Shown in pieces: positions 35,784 through 44,271 of a stretch of DNA of 64,000 nucleotides. Origin of the DNA: Thalassotalea_H castellviae (GTDB lineage: Bacteria > Pseudomonadota > Gammaproteobacteria > Enterobacterales > Alteromonadaceae); NCBI RefSeq assembly GCF_031846185.1, contig NZ_JAVRIF010000004.1, positions 255,253 through 319,252 on the forward strand. The letters are read 5' to 3'. The notes beneath the pieces are model-generated. The model saw only the letters and a program-made list of their open reading frames with translations. It did no database searches and was not told where the DNA came from. Made by a program: the position numbers and the translations under genes. How positions within the stretch are numbered: position 1 is the first letter of the stretch; the number at the start of each line of letters is the position of its first letter.

Positions 35784-36785
35784 TTAAGAGAATTCAGCCA
35801 CAGAATCACGCATGATCAAACTTGGTTCAAACAGCTGTTGTATATCATGCTGTTCTTGTTGATAAACATCCTTAAGTACTAATTTAGCCGCCATCGAACC
35901 CATTTTATTCACAGGGTTATCTACAGTTGTTAGTTTAGGATATAAATGTGGTGCAAAGACGACATTATCAAAACCGATCACGGATAAATCTTTCGGCATG
36001 TGTAAGTTATGCTCTCGTGCATAAGTCATGGCACCTGAGGCCATTTCATCATTAGCACACACAAGTGCTGAAAACGCAGCTTTTCCTTGTAAAAAATACC
36101 GTAAACCTTCAATACCGCCTTGCTCTTTAAATTCAGCTTCAAAGATTAACTTCTCGTTAATGGCTATATTGTTTTCAGACAAAGCACGCTTATGCCCCTG
36201 TAAACGTGCAATTGCATCGGCTTTATATTGAGGACCTGCTAGATACGCGATATTACGATGTCCTTTCTCTATCAATGATTGTGTAGCAATAAAGCCACCG
36301 AGTTCATTATCTAAGCTAATACAATTGTCTGGAAGTTCGCCTACATGACGACTAATGAGATAAATAGGTGTTTTGCCTTTGCTCAATTCCACTAAATATT
36401 CATCTGAAACCGCCTCAACATGTAAAATAATCGCATCGCAATTTCGGCTGATCAAAAATTCAATACCGTCTTTTTCTTTATCTTCTTCACTATGGCCTGT
36501 CGTTATAATCACGTGCTTTCCTGCGGCGCGTAATTCAGTTTCTACACCACTCATCATCTGCCCAAAAAAGGGACCATGAATTTCAGACACTAACAAGCCA
36601 ATACAATTACTACGATTAGACGCTAAGGACTGAGCAATTGAGTTTGGACGATAATCTAGCTCTTTCATTGCACAAAGCACACGATCACGCGTTTTCTCGC
36701 TGACCCGTGTATTACCATTCATCACTCGAGAAACTGTCGCCAGTGATACTTTGGCTAATTCAGAAACTTCATAAATAGTTGCCAT
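35784..36785 (-). CDS. LacI-family sugar-responsive repressor
   Basis: 333 residues. N-terminal LacI helix-turn-helix and hinge (ATIYEVSELAKVSLATVSRV, RVSEKTRDRVLCAMKELDYRPNSIAQSLA) and a periplasmic-binding-protein-like core (about 60-330: CIGLLVSEI, ISLDNELGG, GFDNVVFAPHLYPKLTTVD). It heads the group lacI, GPH carrier and GH1 beta-glucosidase, all on the minus strand. The four TGTAAGCGCTTACA-like palindromes at 39.9, 47.35, 47.42 and 47.6 kb are of the size and CG-centred form bound by LacI proteins, so it is the likely regulator of both the GH1/FucP and the GH94 loci. Inducer presumably a beta-glucoside or aldobionate. Confidence 0.88.
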   Translation of the reverse strand: MATIYEVSELAKVSLATVSRVMNGNTRVSEKTRDRVLCAMKELDYRPNSIAQSLASNRSNCIGLLVSEIHGPFFGQMMSGVETELRAAGKHVIITTGHSEEDKEKDGIEFLISRNCDAIILHVEAVSDEYLVELSKGKTPIYLISRHVGELPDNCISLDNELGGFIATQSLIEKGHRNIAYLAGPQYKADAIARLQGHKRALSENNIAINEKLIFEAEFKEQGGIEGLRYFLQGKAAFSALVCANDEMASGAMTYAREHNLHMPKDLSVIGFDNVVFAPHLYPKLTTVDNPVNKMGSMAAKLVLKDVYQQEQHDIQQLFEPSLIMRDSVAEFS

Positions 36786-36893
36786 ATTTTCCCTATCGAA
36801 AAATTTGCCTTAACGGTACTTAAATAAAAGACTCACAATATATAGTGTTAATTGCGAACAGTAAAAATTAAATACCGTATTTTACATGATTTA

Positions 36894-38423
36894 TCATGCA
36901 GTAGCTGCTCTTCTTTCAACCAGCTCATCACTGACTTGTTGATTTAATTGCGTGGTTAACGGATAAAATAACATTAACGCAGCGCCAGCAAAGGCAAAAG
37001 CAGCAGGAATCCAACTCATTAATAATTGCATGCCAGGTAATGACGCTTCTACGGTGGTTGGGTCCATGCCGTTATATCCGTACCCTGCTAGCACGACAAG
37101 TACCAAAGCACCGGCAAAACCACCTCCGGTTTTTTGCACGAATGTACCTGCTGAATAAACTAAACCTGTTGCACGTCGGCCATTTTTCCATTCAGAATAG
37201 TCTGCTGAATCACCTAGCATGGTAAAAAATAAAGTAGGCATCATAGCCGCAAAAAACTCTGCCGCGCAGCCAAGGGTAAAAATGAACACCACATCGCCTT
37301 TTGGTGCCCAATAAAGTGCTCCGGTGAGTAATCCGCTTAACATTAATGCCACAATAAATAACTTAATTTTACCTAACTTTTTGGCTAAAAAACTTGTACA
37401 CAAAGCGCCTGCGATTGAAACAATTAATAACGCGACAAAATATTTTCCAGCCATTAATTCATCGGCGACATGGTATTTAAAGTAGTACGCGATTACGCCA
37501 TATTTAATACCGTTAAACATCATGGTTAAAAATCCCATTCCTAATAAGATCAACCAAGGTTTATTCGTCAGTAAATCCACCATATCACGCTGAGTACCTG
37601 TCATATTTTCTGTCGATTGACTGGTTAAACGTTTGATCACAATATACATACCTGTCATTACAACAAAGAAAAATATCCCGCTATAAAGTTCACGATAATA
37701 AAAGAACAGTGTCATCGCTAATAATGGTAAGACGATAAAGGGTAAGTTTTTAGATAAATCGATTAGTTCTGTTTTTAGGCAAGAGGTCGTGTCGATAGTC
37801 GGTGTGATGCGCTCTTTCGTTGAAGCAAAAGTGATCACCATTAAACCAATCAATAACCCGGCAAATAAATACATGGTGTATTGATAGCCAACTGCGTCAT
37901 CTCCCGCACCAAAGTAGGCAACTAATTCAGGTAAAAAGCCCATCACTAATAAACCACCAGCAAAAGCGCCAGCAAACCTAAACCCTGACAAACTAGTACG
38001 TTCAGTATCACTAGGCGTCATCACTCCCATCAAAGCTGAATAGGGAACATTATTGATGGTATATGTAAGAGTTAAACCAATATAAGTCACATAGGCATAG
38101 ATTAACTTACCGTTTTCAGAAAGGTCGGGCGTGGTAAAACATAACACCATAAACAAACCGAGGAATGGTGCTGACCAAATAATCCACGGGCGAAACTTCC
38201 CCCATTTAGTATCTGTTCTATCAGCTATCATGCCCATAATTATGTCGGTAACACCATCAGAAAGTCTTACGACTAAAAACAGCATAGCAGCGGCGGCAGC
38301 CGTTAAGCCGAAAGTGTCGGTATAAAACACGGCTAAATAAGCTAATGCACCTCGCCATACTAAGTTTGCTGCCGCGTCCCCCGTTGCGTAACCAACTTTT
38401 TCAACCACCGAAAGCTTATGCAT
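36894..38423 (-). CDS. GPH-family sugar:cation symporter
   Basis: 509 residues with about 12 membrane helices. The N-terminal KVGYATGDAAANLVWRGALAYLAVFYTDTFG and DRTDTKWGKFRPWI are hallmarks of the MelB/glycoside-pentoside-hexuronide family. It is about 60 residues longer than the second GPH carrier at 47671-49023, mainly in the central loop around residues 195-270. AAGGAT ribosome site. It lies between a LacI gene and a GH1 beta-glucosidase on the same strand, so it probably imports cellobiose or another beta-glucoside for the GH1 enzyme. Confidence 0.92.
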   Translation of the reverse strand: MHKLSVVEKVGYATGDAAANLVWRGALAYLAVFYTDTFGLTAAAAAMLFLVVRLSDGVTDIIMGMIADRTDTKWGKFRPWIIWSAPFLGLFMVLCFTTPDLSENGKLIYAYVTYIGLTLTYTINNVPYSALMGVMTPSDTERTSLSGFRFAGAFAGGLLVMGFLPELVAYFGAGDDAVGYQYTMYLFAGLLIGLMVITFASTKERITPTIDTTSCLKTELIDLSKNLPFIVLPLLAMTLFFYYRELYSGIFFFVVMTGMYIVIKRLTSQSTENMTGTQRDMVDLLTNKPWLILLGMGFLTMMFNGIKYGVIAYYFKYHVADELMAGKYFVALLIVSIAGALCTSFLAKKLGKIKLFIVALMLSGLLTGALYWAPKGDVVFIFTLGCAAEFFAAMMPTLFFTMLGDSADYSEWKNGRRATGLVYSAGTFVQKTGGGFAGALVLVVLAGYGYNGMDPTTVEASLPGMQLLMSWIPAAFAFAGAALMLFYPLTTQLNQQVSDELVERRAATA

Positions 38424-38475
38424 TGTTTATCCTTTTTTATAATTATTTAATTTAGAATTTCATTCTATTTTACAA

Positions 38476-39807
38476 TCAACTACGCTCACTCAGTAACTTT
38501 TTATACGCTAAGCCGCTGGCTTTAACTGTACGTACTTGTGTTTGATAATCAACATAAACGATACCAAAACGTTTTAAGTAACCTTCGGCCCATTCAAAGT
38601 TATCCATTAAGCTCCACGCAAAATACCCTTGGACATTAACACCTAGACTGATCGCATCATTCACTGCATTTAAATGTTTATTATAATAGTCAATTCTACG
38701 CACATCATTGACTACTCCTGACTCAATTTCATCATCAATGGATGCACCATTTTCAGTGATATAGACAGGCGGTAAGTTATATCGAGTATTAAGATCAACT
38801 AATAACTCAGTAAAAGCCTTTGGATAAACTTCCCAACCAATATCAGTTCGCTCAACCCCTTCAACAATAATCTCTTCAAACATATCTGTTGGGTGAGCTT
38901 GATATCGCGCACGGGTATAAAAGTTGATACCTAAAAAATCCATCGGCTGGGAAATAATTGCCATATCATTGTCATGAATTTCTGGACGATTTTCAGCAGG
39001 TAATTCGTTGATTAATTCTGGGTATTCACCATCAAAAATGGGCTTTGAATACCAGTAATTAAAATATTCGTTGGCTTTTCTAGTCGCTTCTTGGTCGGCA
39101 GGAGAATCTGACATAGCGTAACCAGGCGTAAAATTGAGAACAATACCGTTTAACGTATTGGGGCTAAATTCGTTGAGTACTTGCATAGCTAAACCATGTG
39201 CTAGCAATAAATGATGAGCCGCTTTTTTGCCATATTCTTTACCCACTAACCCAGGGGCATGAATGCCCGCTTCATAACCTAAATAAGCGCTGCAGAAAGG
39301 TTCATTGAGGGTGGCATACGCATGTACTCTTTCGCCAAGCGCTTGTACTACATGTTTGGTATATTCTTGGAATTTATATGCTGTTTCTCGATTTAACCAG
39401 CCGCCATTGTCTTCAAGGTATTGCGGAAGGTCCCAATGATATAAGGTGACAAATGGTTTTATTCCTTGAGCATTTAATTCATCAAGCAAATCGATGTAAA
39501 ACTTCATACCTTCTTGATTAACGGTACCGTCTTGTTTAATAACACGTGGCCATGAAATGGATAAACGATAAGCATCTACACCAAATGAACTGATTAACGC
39601 TACGTCATCTTGCCAACGATTGAAATGATCGCAGGCAACGTCACCATTTGAACCATCTTCAATTTTTCCATCTGTCGCACAAAAGGTGTCCCAAATACAA
39701 GGTAACCGGTGTTCAACTCCACCTTCAATTTGAAATGACGCTGTTGCCACTCCGTATAAAAATGACGATGAGCGCATCGGTGAGTTTTTTGGTAGAGAAA
39801 AAGCCAT
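38476..39807 (-). CDS. GH1 beta-glucosidase
   Basis: 443-residue glycoside hydrolase family 1 enzyme, the full family length, with no signal peptide and so cytoplasmic. Acid/base Glu169 lies in YATLNEPFCSAY and nucleophile Glu352 in VYITENGAS; FLYGVATASFQIEGG and the W..FNRW region are typical. It hydrolyses terminal beta-glucose (or galactose/fucose) from oligosaccharides such as cellobiose. GAGATAAT precedes the ATG. Its promoter region carries a LacI-type palindrome at 39911, shared with the divergent sugar carrier. Confidence 0.95.
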   Translation of the reverse strand: MAFSLPKNSPMRSSSFLYGVATASFQIEGGVEHRLPCIWDTFCATDGKIEDGSNGDVACDHFNRWQDDVALISSFGVDAYRLSISWPRVIKQDGTVNQEGMKFYIDLLDELNAQGIKPFVTLYHWDLPQYLEDNGGWLNRETAYKFQEYTKHVVQALGERVHAYATLNEPFCSAYLGYEAGIHAPGLVGKEYGKKAAHHLLLAHGLAMQVLNEFSPNTLNGIVLNFTPGYAMSDSPADQEATRKANEYFNYWYSKPIFDGEYPELINELPAENRPEIHDNDMAIISQPMDFLGINFYTRARYQAHPTDMFEEIIVEGVERTDIGWEVYPKAFTELLVDLNTRYNLPPVYITENGASIDDEIESGVVNDVRRIDYYNKHLNAVNDAISLGVNVQGYFAWSLMDNFEWAEGYLKRFGIVYVDYQTQVRTVKASGLAYKKLLSERS

Positions 39808-40161
39808 ATTATCTCAAGTTTCCTTTTCAACAGTTAAACAAGTTTCTTTACGTGTTTTGTATAAACATACGTATGTATTTTGTTGCACTTTTATTTTAAC
39901 GTGGTATAAATGAAAGCGCTTACATTTTACAATATTAGATTGAATTAAATAAAAGATCAACAGCTAATTAATAATGAGATAGTCTATGTTCTAATCTCAT
40001 TAGATATTGGGCTTTTGATTATTCGAGATTATTTTTACAGCAGTTTTTTGAGTATTTTACAAGGCCATGTCTTTATTACGTGGTTAGATCACATAAAAAG
40101 GCAATAACGCCAAAAAACACTAATTAAACCAACAAAAAAAGTAGATAAATTAGGAGAAATT
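39808..40161. other. Divergent control region, GH1 / sugar carrier
   Basis: 354 AT-rich bases between divergent genes, with the LacI-type palindrome at 39911-39924 and no coding frame. Nothing else is recognised in it. Confidence 0.6.
39911..39924. promoter_or_regulatory. LacI-type operator (TGAAAGCGCTTACA)
   Basis: One base away from the perfect palindrome TGTAAGCGCTTACA seen at 47419. Lies 104 bases before the GH1 start and 238 before the FucP-type carrier start. Matches the reverse complement of the site at 47599-47612 exactly (TGTAAGCGCTTTCA). Confidence 0.7.
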
Positions 40162-41409
40162 ATGGCGGCTGGTATCGCTGGGGTAGCGCAAGAAAACAAC
40201 AATCAAAGTGAAGGTGGTAACTATACGTTTGCTTTAACTTCACTGACTTCTTTATTTTTCATGTGGGGGTTTATCACCTGCTTGAATGATATTTTAATTC
40301 CTCATTTAAAAGGTATATTTGACCTATCATACAGCCAAGCAATGTTAGTACAGTTCTGCTTTTTTGGCGCGTATTTTATTGTTTCTTTACCGGCCGGTAC
40401 TTTAATCAAAAAAATCGGCTATCAAAAAGGCATAGTGCTCGGTTTAATTATCGCTGCTGTTGGGTGTATGACCTTCTACCCTGCGGCGTCAATGCAAAGT
40501 TATCCAGTTTTCTTATTTGCTTTATTTATTCTTGCCAGTGGTATCACCATTTTACAAGTTTCTGCAAATCCATATGTCAGTATTCTTGGTAAACCTGAAA
40601 CTGCTTCATCTCGATTATCACTTACTCAAGCATTTAATTCATTAGGTACCACAATCGCACCATTTTTTGGTGCTTTGTTAATTCTAAATGAAGCAACGGA
40701 AGTAATGACAGCAGCACAAGAAGCTGAATCAGTACAAATGCCTTATTTATTTTTAGCCGGAATGTTACTCGTTTTGGCGGCAATCTTTGCTTATTTAAAA
40801 TTACCAACAGTTAAAGAACATACCCCAGAGGTAACAGACATAACTGGCAGCGCATGGCAATACAACCATTTAGTGCTAGGTGCTGTTGGTATCTTTGTTT
40901 ATGTGGGCGCAGAAGTCGCTATTGGTAGTTTATTGGTGAATTTCTTTGCTGAGCCAAATATTGCCGCGATGGAAGAATCAGTCGCAGCAAAATACATCGC
41001 TTATTACTGGGGTGGTGCTATGGTTGGTCGTTTTATTGGTGCTGCTGTCATGCAAAAAATACCCGCAGGAAAAGTACTTGCCTTTAATGCCGCCGCCGCA
41101 ATTGTGTTACTTCTCATAACAATATTCGCTTCAGGTGCTCTTGCAATGTGGGCTGTATTAGCGATTGGCTTGTTTAACTCAATTATGTTCCCAACAATAT
41201 TCACCCTAGCGATTAATGGTTTAAAACAACATACCAGTCAGGGTTCAGGTATTTTATGTTTGGCTATTGTTGGTGGTGCTATTGTTCCTTACATCCAAGG
41301 TCTTTTAGCAGATACAATTGGTTTACAATTATCATTTCTTTTACCAATCATCTGTTATGTATTTATCGTTCATTACGGCTTGAAAGGCTCCAAACCTAAA
41401 AACGTTTAA
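40162..41409 (+). CDS. FucP/GluP-type sugar MFS transporter
   Basis: 415 residues, about 12 membrane helices. FALTSLTSLFFMWGFITCLNDILIPHLKG is the signature of the glucose/galactose/fucose:H+ symporters, with Asn and Asp of CLNDIL in the usual place. Excellent ribosome site (AGGAGA). Divergent from the GH1 beta-glucosidase with a LacI-type operator between, so it would bring in glucose or another monosaccharide released from cello-oligosaccharides. Followed by a terminator that also holds the last codons of the converging gene. Confidence 0.92.
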   Translation: MAAGIAGVAQENNNQSEGGNYTFALTSLTSLFFMWGFITCLNDILIPHLKGIFDLSYSQAMLVQFCFFGAYFIVSLPAGTLIKKIGYQKGIVLGLIIAAVGCMTFYPAASMQSYPVFLFALFILASGITILQVSANPYVSILGKPETASSRLSLTQAFNSLGTTIAPFFGALLILNEATEVMTAAQEAESVQMPYLFLAGMLLVLAAIFAYLKLPTVKEHTPEVTDITGSAWQYNHLVLGAVGIFVYVGAEVAIGSLLVNFFAEPNIAAMEESVAAKYIAYYWGGAMVGRFIGAAVMQKIPAGKVLAFNAAAAIVLLLITIFASGALAMWAVLAIGLFNSIMFPTIFTLAINGLKQHTSQGSGILCLAIVGGAIVPYIQGLLADTIGLQLSFLLPIICYVFIVHYGLKGSKPKNV

Positions 41410-41431
41410 GATAATTTTTCTTATTTGAATT

Positions 41432-41457
41432 AAGCCCCTATCAAGGGGCTTTTTTAT
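41432..41457 (+). terminator. Terminator overlapping the end of the converging gene
   Basis: AAGCCCCT and AGGGGCTT flank ATCA, followed by TTTTTA. The right arm encodes the last three residues (Lys-Ala-Pro) and the loop holds the TGA stop of the CadC-like gene on the minus strand. Confidence 0.88.
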
Positions 41458-42814
41458 TTGTACTCCAAATATGATCACGAAGTACTTCAAGCTCTTCCTG
41501 AGTAAAGCTAACCATAAATACAGGGCTGACATGCATAGCAATAAGATATGTTTGAGCTTGCAAATTATCTGTCGCCAATACTTTATTGAATGCTTGTTCT
41601 TTCTTACCTGCTAATAATAAAAGTTCTACTTCTTGGTCGATCACGATTTCAGATAGCATGTCGAGTAATTGATTTGAAACATCAGCATAGCCAATTTCTT
41701 CAAGTCGACTTTCTAACATCAGCGCTTCATTTTCGCTAATCTTCCCAATAAATTGATAATAACTAAGCCAGTTGATGATCGCTTTCTTCGGTTGATTTTG
41801 TGCTTGAGCAAGCATGGCACGAAATAAGAAACTTGTTCTCCCTAAAAACTGTTCAGCTTCTTCAATTCTAGTGAGTGTTCGCTCAAAATTTCCGGCCATG
41901 AACTGGCTCCATGCTCTTTCCCATAAATAGGTCGCATGGTTCGGTTGTGCTTGATAAGCCTGCTCCGCGTATTGAATGGCTAACTTTGACTGGTTAAATA
42001 TTGGCAATGAATAGGCGAGAAAAAAATTACATTTATGATCACAGGTTAATCCTTCCATAACCTGTTGGTGGTATTGCTTTACCCCCTCGTCATTTCGTAA
42101 ATAGAAATAATCAAGCATCGCTTTAGATAATAATGTATCAGGGTGTTCAGGTGCTAATTCAATCGTTTTTTGGATGTACTCAGTCGCTTTAGCGATTATT
42201 TGCTGATCGCTAAGCCCTAAATGCCGACTCATTTTATATGCATATAATTGCGATAATGTATGATATGCCGCAACAAATTTCGGCGCTTCTTGTATTGAGT
42301 TTTCTAATAATTGAATCGCTTGAGGTAAAGATTCTTCATTTTTCTGAGCTAATAAGTGTATCGCTTGTCGGTAACTTATCGGGGGTTCTATTGATGGTTC
42401 AACGCTTAACTTCCAGTACAAAATGCTCGAAAGAAAAATCAACAATATACCAATAATTTTTAAACGGTAATATTCAGAATAACCCGAGGATACTATTGGT
42501 TTTACATCATTTTCATTCTTAACAATAACATTCAGCTGATAACCCACTTTCGATATTGTTTTTATATATTCTTGCGTGTCATCTAATTCAGTAATCGCTT
42601 TTCGAACTCGGCGAATAGCACTTGTTATTGCCGCATCTGACACATATCGATTTTGCCAAATATGAGAGATTAACGTTGCTTTACTTACAGGACTTTTTGT
42701 TTCAATAAGCAGTAGCAAAATATCACTCGTTTGTTTATCGAGTGATATTTTTTTGTCTTCAAGCTGTAGATAGTTTTCGTTGGTATGAAAAGCAATCTGA
42801 TCAATGAAATACAT
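41441..42814 (-). CDS. CadC/ToxR-like membrane transcription factor with TPR domain
   Basis: 457 residues. N-terminal OmpR-type winged helix (about 1-105: ILLLLIETKSPVSKATLISHIW, SAIRRVRKAITELDDTQEYIKTISKVGYQL), one membrane helix (about 123-141: LKIIGILLIFLSSILYW), then a periplasmic part with TPR-like repeats (APKFVAAYHTLSQLYAY, APEHPDTLLSKAMLDYFY, QPNHATYLWERAWSQF). Such proteins sense periplasmic signals and bind DNA directly from the membrane. It is placed between sugar genes and the epimerase gene, which reads the same way; targets are unknown. Confidence 0.85.
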   Translation of the reverse strand: MYFIDQIAFHTNENYLQLEDKKISLDKQTSDILLLLIETKSPVSKATLISHIWQNRYVSDAAITSAIRRVRKAITELDDTQEYIKTISKVGYQLNVIVKNENDVKPIVSSGYSEYYRLKIIGILLIFLSSILYWKLSVEPSIEPPISYRQAIHLLAQKNEESLPQAIQLLENSIQEAPKFVAAYHTLSQLYAYKMSRHLGLSDQQIIAKATEYIQKTIELAPEHPDTLLSKAMLDYFYLRNDEGVKQYHQQVMEGLTCDHKCNFFLAYSLPIFNQSKLAIQYAEQAYQAQPNHATYLWERAWSQFMAGNFERTLTRIEEAEQFLGRTSFLFRAMLAQAQNQPKKAIINWLSYYQFIGKISENEALMLESRLEEIGYADVSNQLLDMLSEIVIDQEVELLLLAGKKEQAFNKVLATDNLQAQTYLIAMHVSPVFMVSFTQEELEVLRDHIWSTNKKAP

Positions 42815-42891
42815 GTTTGAAAATAAGGCTTGAGCTAAAGTTATTAGTCTTTAATCTTATACCTACGCTGTATAAAAGTGAACGTAAATTC

Positions 42892-44004
42892 TTACGCTTG
42901 ATAATGTGTAAGCAATTGCTGTTCTCTTTGACGACTCAAGCCTGACTTTGACTCCCCAACACCGAATTCATAACGATTAGATTCATGCTGATAAAAGCCT
43001 GCAAGCACGTCTGAAAAAGTGTGTGATAATGGCCGAAATGTTAACCCTGCTTGAATTGCCTTTTCACTTGAAATGGTAAAGGTACCTTTGACAACTTGTC
43101 TTGCTGCCCACATCGGCATATCCACATAATGGCGAATATTGTTTTTATACAAATATTCATGAGAAAGCCATGACAACTCACTACGATTAGAGCTTAACGA
43201 TTTTAAGCCATATAAATATGCGTCAAAACGTTCGGTAGTGAATGTATTGTACGTGCCGATATACCGCTTTTCGATGCAAGTTAAGATAAAAGCAGCGAGA
43301 TCTTTTACATCAATATATTGGGTTGTATCGCCGCCGTCACCAGGAGCTGCTATTTCTCCGCCTCTTTGTAGGCGAACTGGCCAATATCTTTGGTTATCTG
43401 AAATATTATCTAAGGCAATTCCACAAATGGAATGTGGTCGAAGTACACACCCTTTAGATGAGTGGTTTACCAACTTATCAGCAATACGTTTGTTTAACCC
43501 ATAATTTAAAGAATCATTATAATTTGTTGGGATATTATCTGTAGGCAGTTTTGCTTTTTCAGTAATACCTGATTGTGTACTTAACAACTGATCTGGGTAA
43601 ACAGCCATACTCGACGTATATATATACTGCTTACATCTATTTTGTAGTAATGAAAGGGTATCTTTAACGCACAATGGGTTTTCTGCCCATGTATCAATAA
43701 TTACATCCCATTTTCTCGAAGTCTTTAACGCCGTTAATCCTTTACCATTTGCTGGATATCTATCCCCTCTTAGCTTTTCTATATTTGGAAATAAATGTGG
43801 ATTCGTTAAACCGCGATTAAATAAGGTGACTTCATAACCGGCTTCAATCAATTGTTCCACAATAACAGGGCCAATAAATTTTGTTCCGCCAAGAATTAGA
43901 ATCTTACCTTTTTTGCTTAAATTTACCGTTTTTGTAAATACTGTTGGTGAAAGGCTTAATGTTGAAATTGCCCCTACCGATTTTATAAAATTACGTCGTT
44001 CCAT
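42892..44004 (-). CDS. NAD-dependent epimerase/dehydratase with Tat-type signal
   Basis: 370 residues. The first residues MERRNFIKSVGAISTLSLSP contain a twin-arginine motif (RRNFIK), suggesting export to the periplasm in folded form. Then a Rossmann extended-SDR domain: KILILGGTKFIGPVIVEQL (GxxxxG type), YTSSMAVYPD and YGLNKRIADKLV (Tyr-x-x-x-Lys), ending in a substrate domain. The reaction is unknown; neighbours suggest a sugar derivative. GAGGAAAC ribosome site. The h-region of the signal is only weakly hydrophobic, so the Tat call is tentative. Confidence 0.8.
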   Translation of the reverse strand: MERRNFIKSVGAISTLSLSPTVFTKTVNLSKKGKILILGGTKFIGPVIVEQLIEAGYEVTLFNRGLTNPHLFPNIEKLRGDRYPANGKGLTALKTSRKWDVIIDTWAENPLCVKDTLSLLQNRCKQYIYTSSMAVYPDQLLSTQSGITEKAKLPTDNIPTNYNDSLNYGLNKRIADKLVNHSSKGCVLRPHSICGIALDNISDNQRYWPVRLQRGGEIAAPGDGGDTTQYIDVKDLAAFILTCIEKRYIGTYNTFTTERFDAYLYGLKSLSSNRSELSWLSHEYLYKNNIRHYVDMPMWAARQVVKGTFTISSEKAIQAGLTFRPLSHTFSDVLAGFYQHESNRYEFGVGESKSGLSRQREQQLLTHYQA

Positions 44005-44213
44005 TGCTGTTTCCTCAATTGTGACTTAGCAATAGAATGAATATAAATAGTAATAAAGACTTGTTATAAACCTGACAATTCGCTGACATTTTTCTGACAA
44101 AATGATAAATGCTATGTATTTACAGGCATTACAGCGAAGCAAAGCTCCTTATGTATTTTTTCATTCACAATAAATTCATCTAGTCACTAATGAGTTCAAT
44201 CAAGTTTAAGACA

Positions 44214-44244
44214 TAAAAAAACGCCGCAATCAATGCGGCGTTTT
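44214..44244 (-). terminator. Terminator of the 1006-aa TonB receptor gene
   Basis: On the minus strand ACGCCGCA, loop TTGAT, TGCGGCGT, then TTTTTTT. It starts about 28 bases after the receptor stop codon. Confidence 0.92.
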
Positions 44245-44271
44245 CGTTTCGCGATAACTTTCTAGGGGGAG

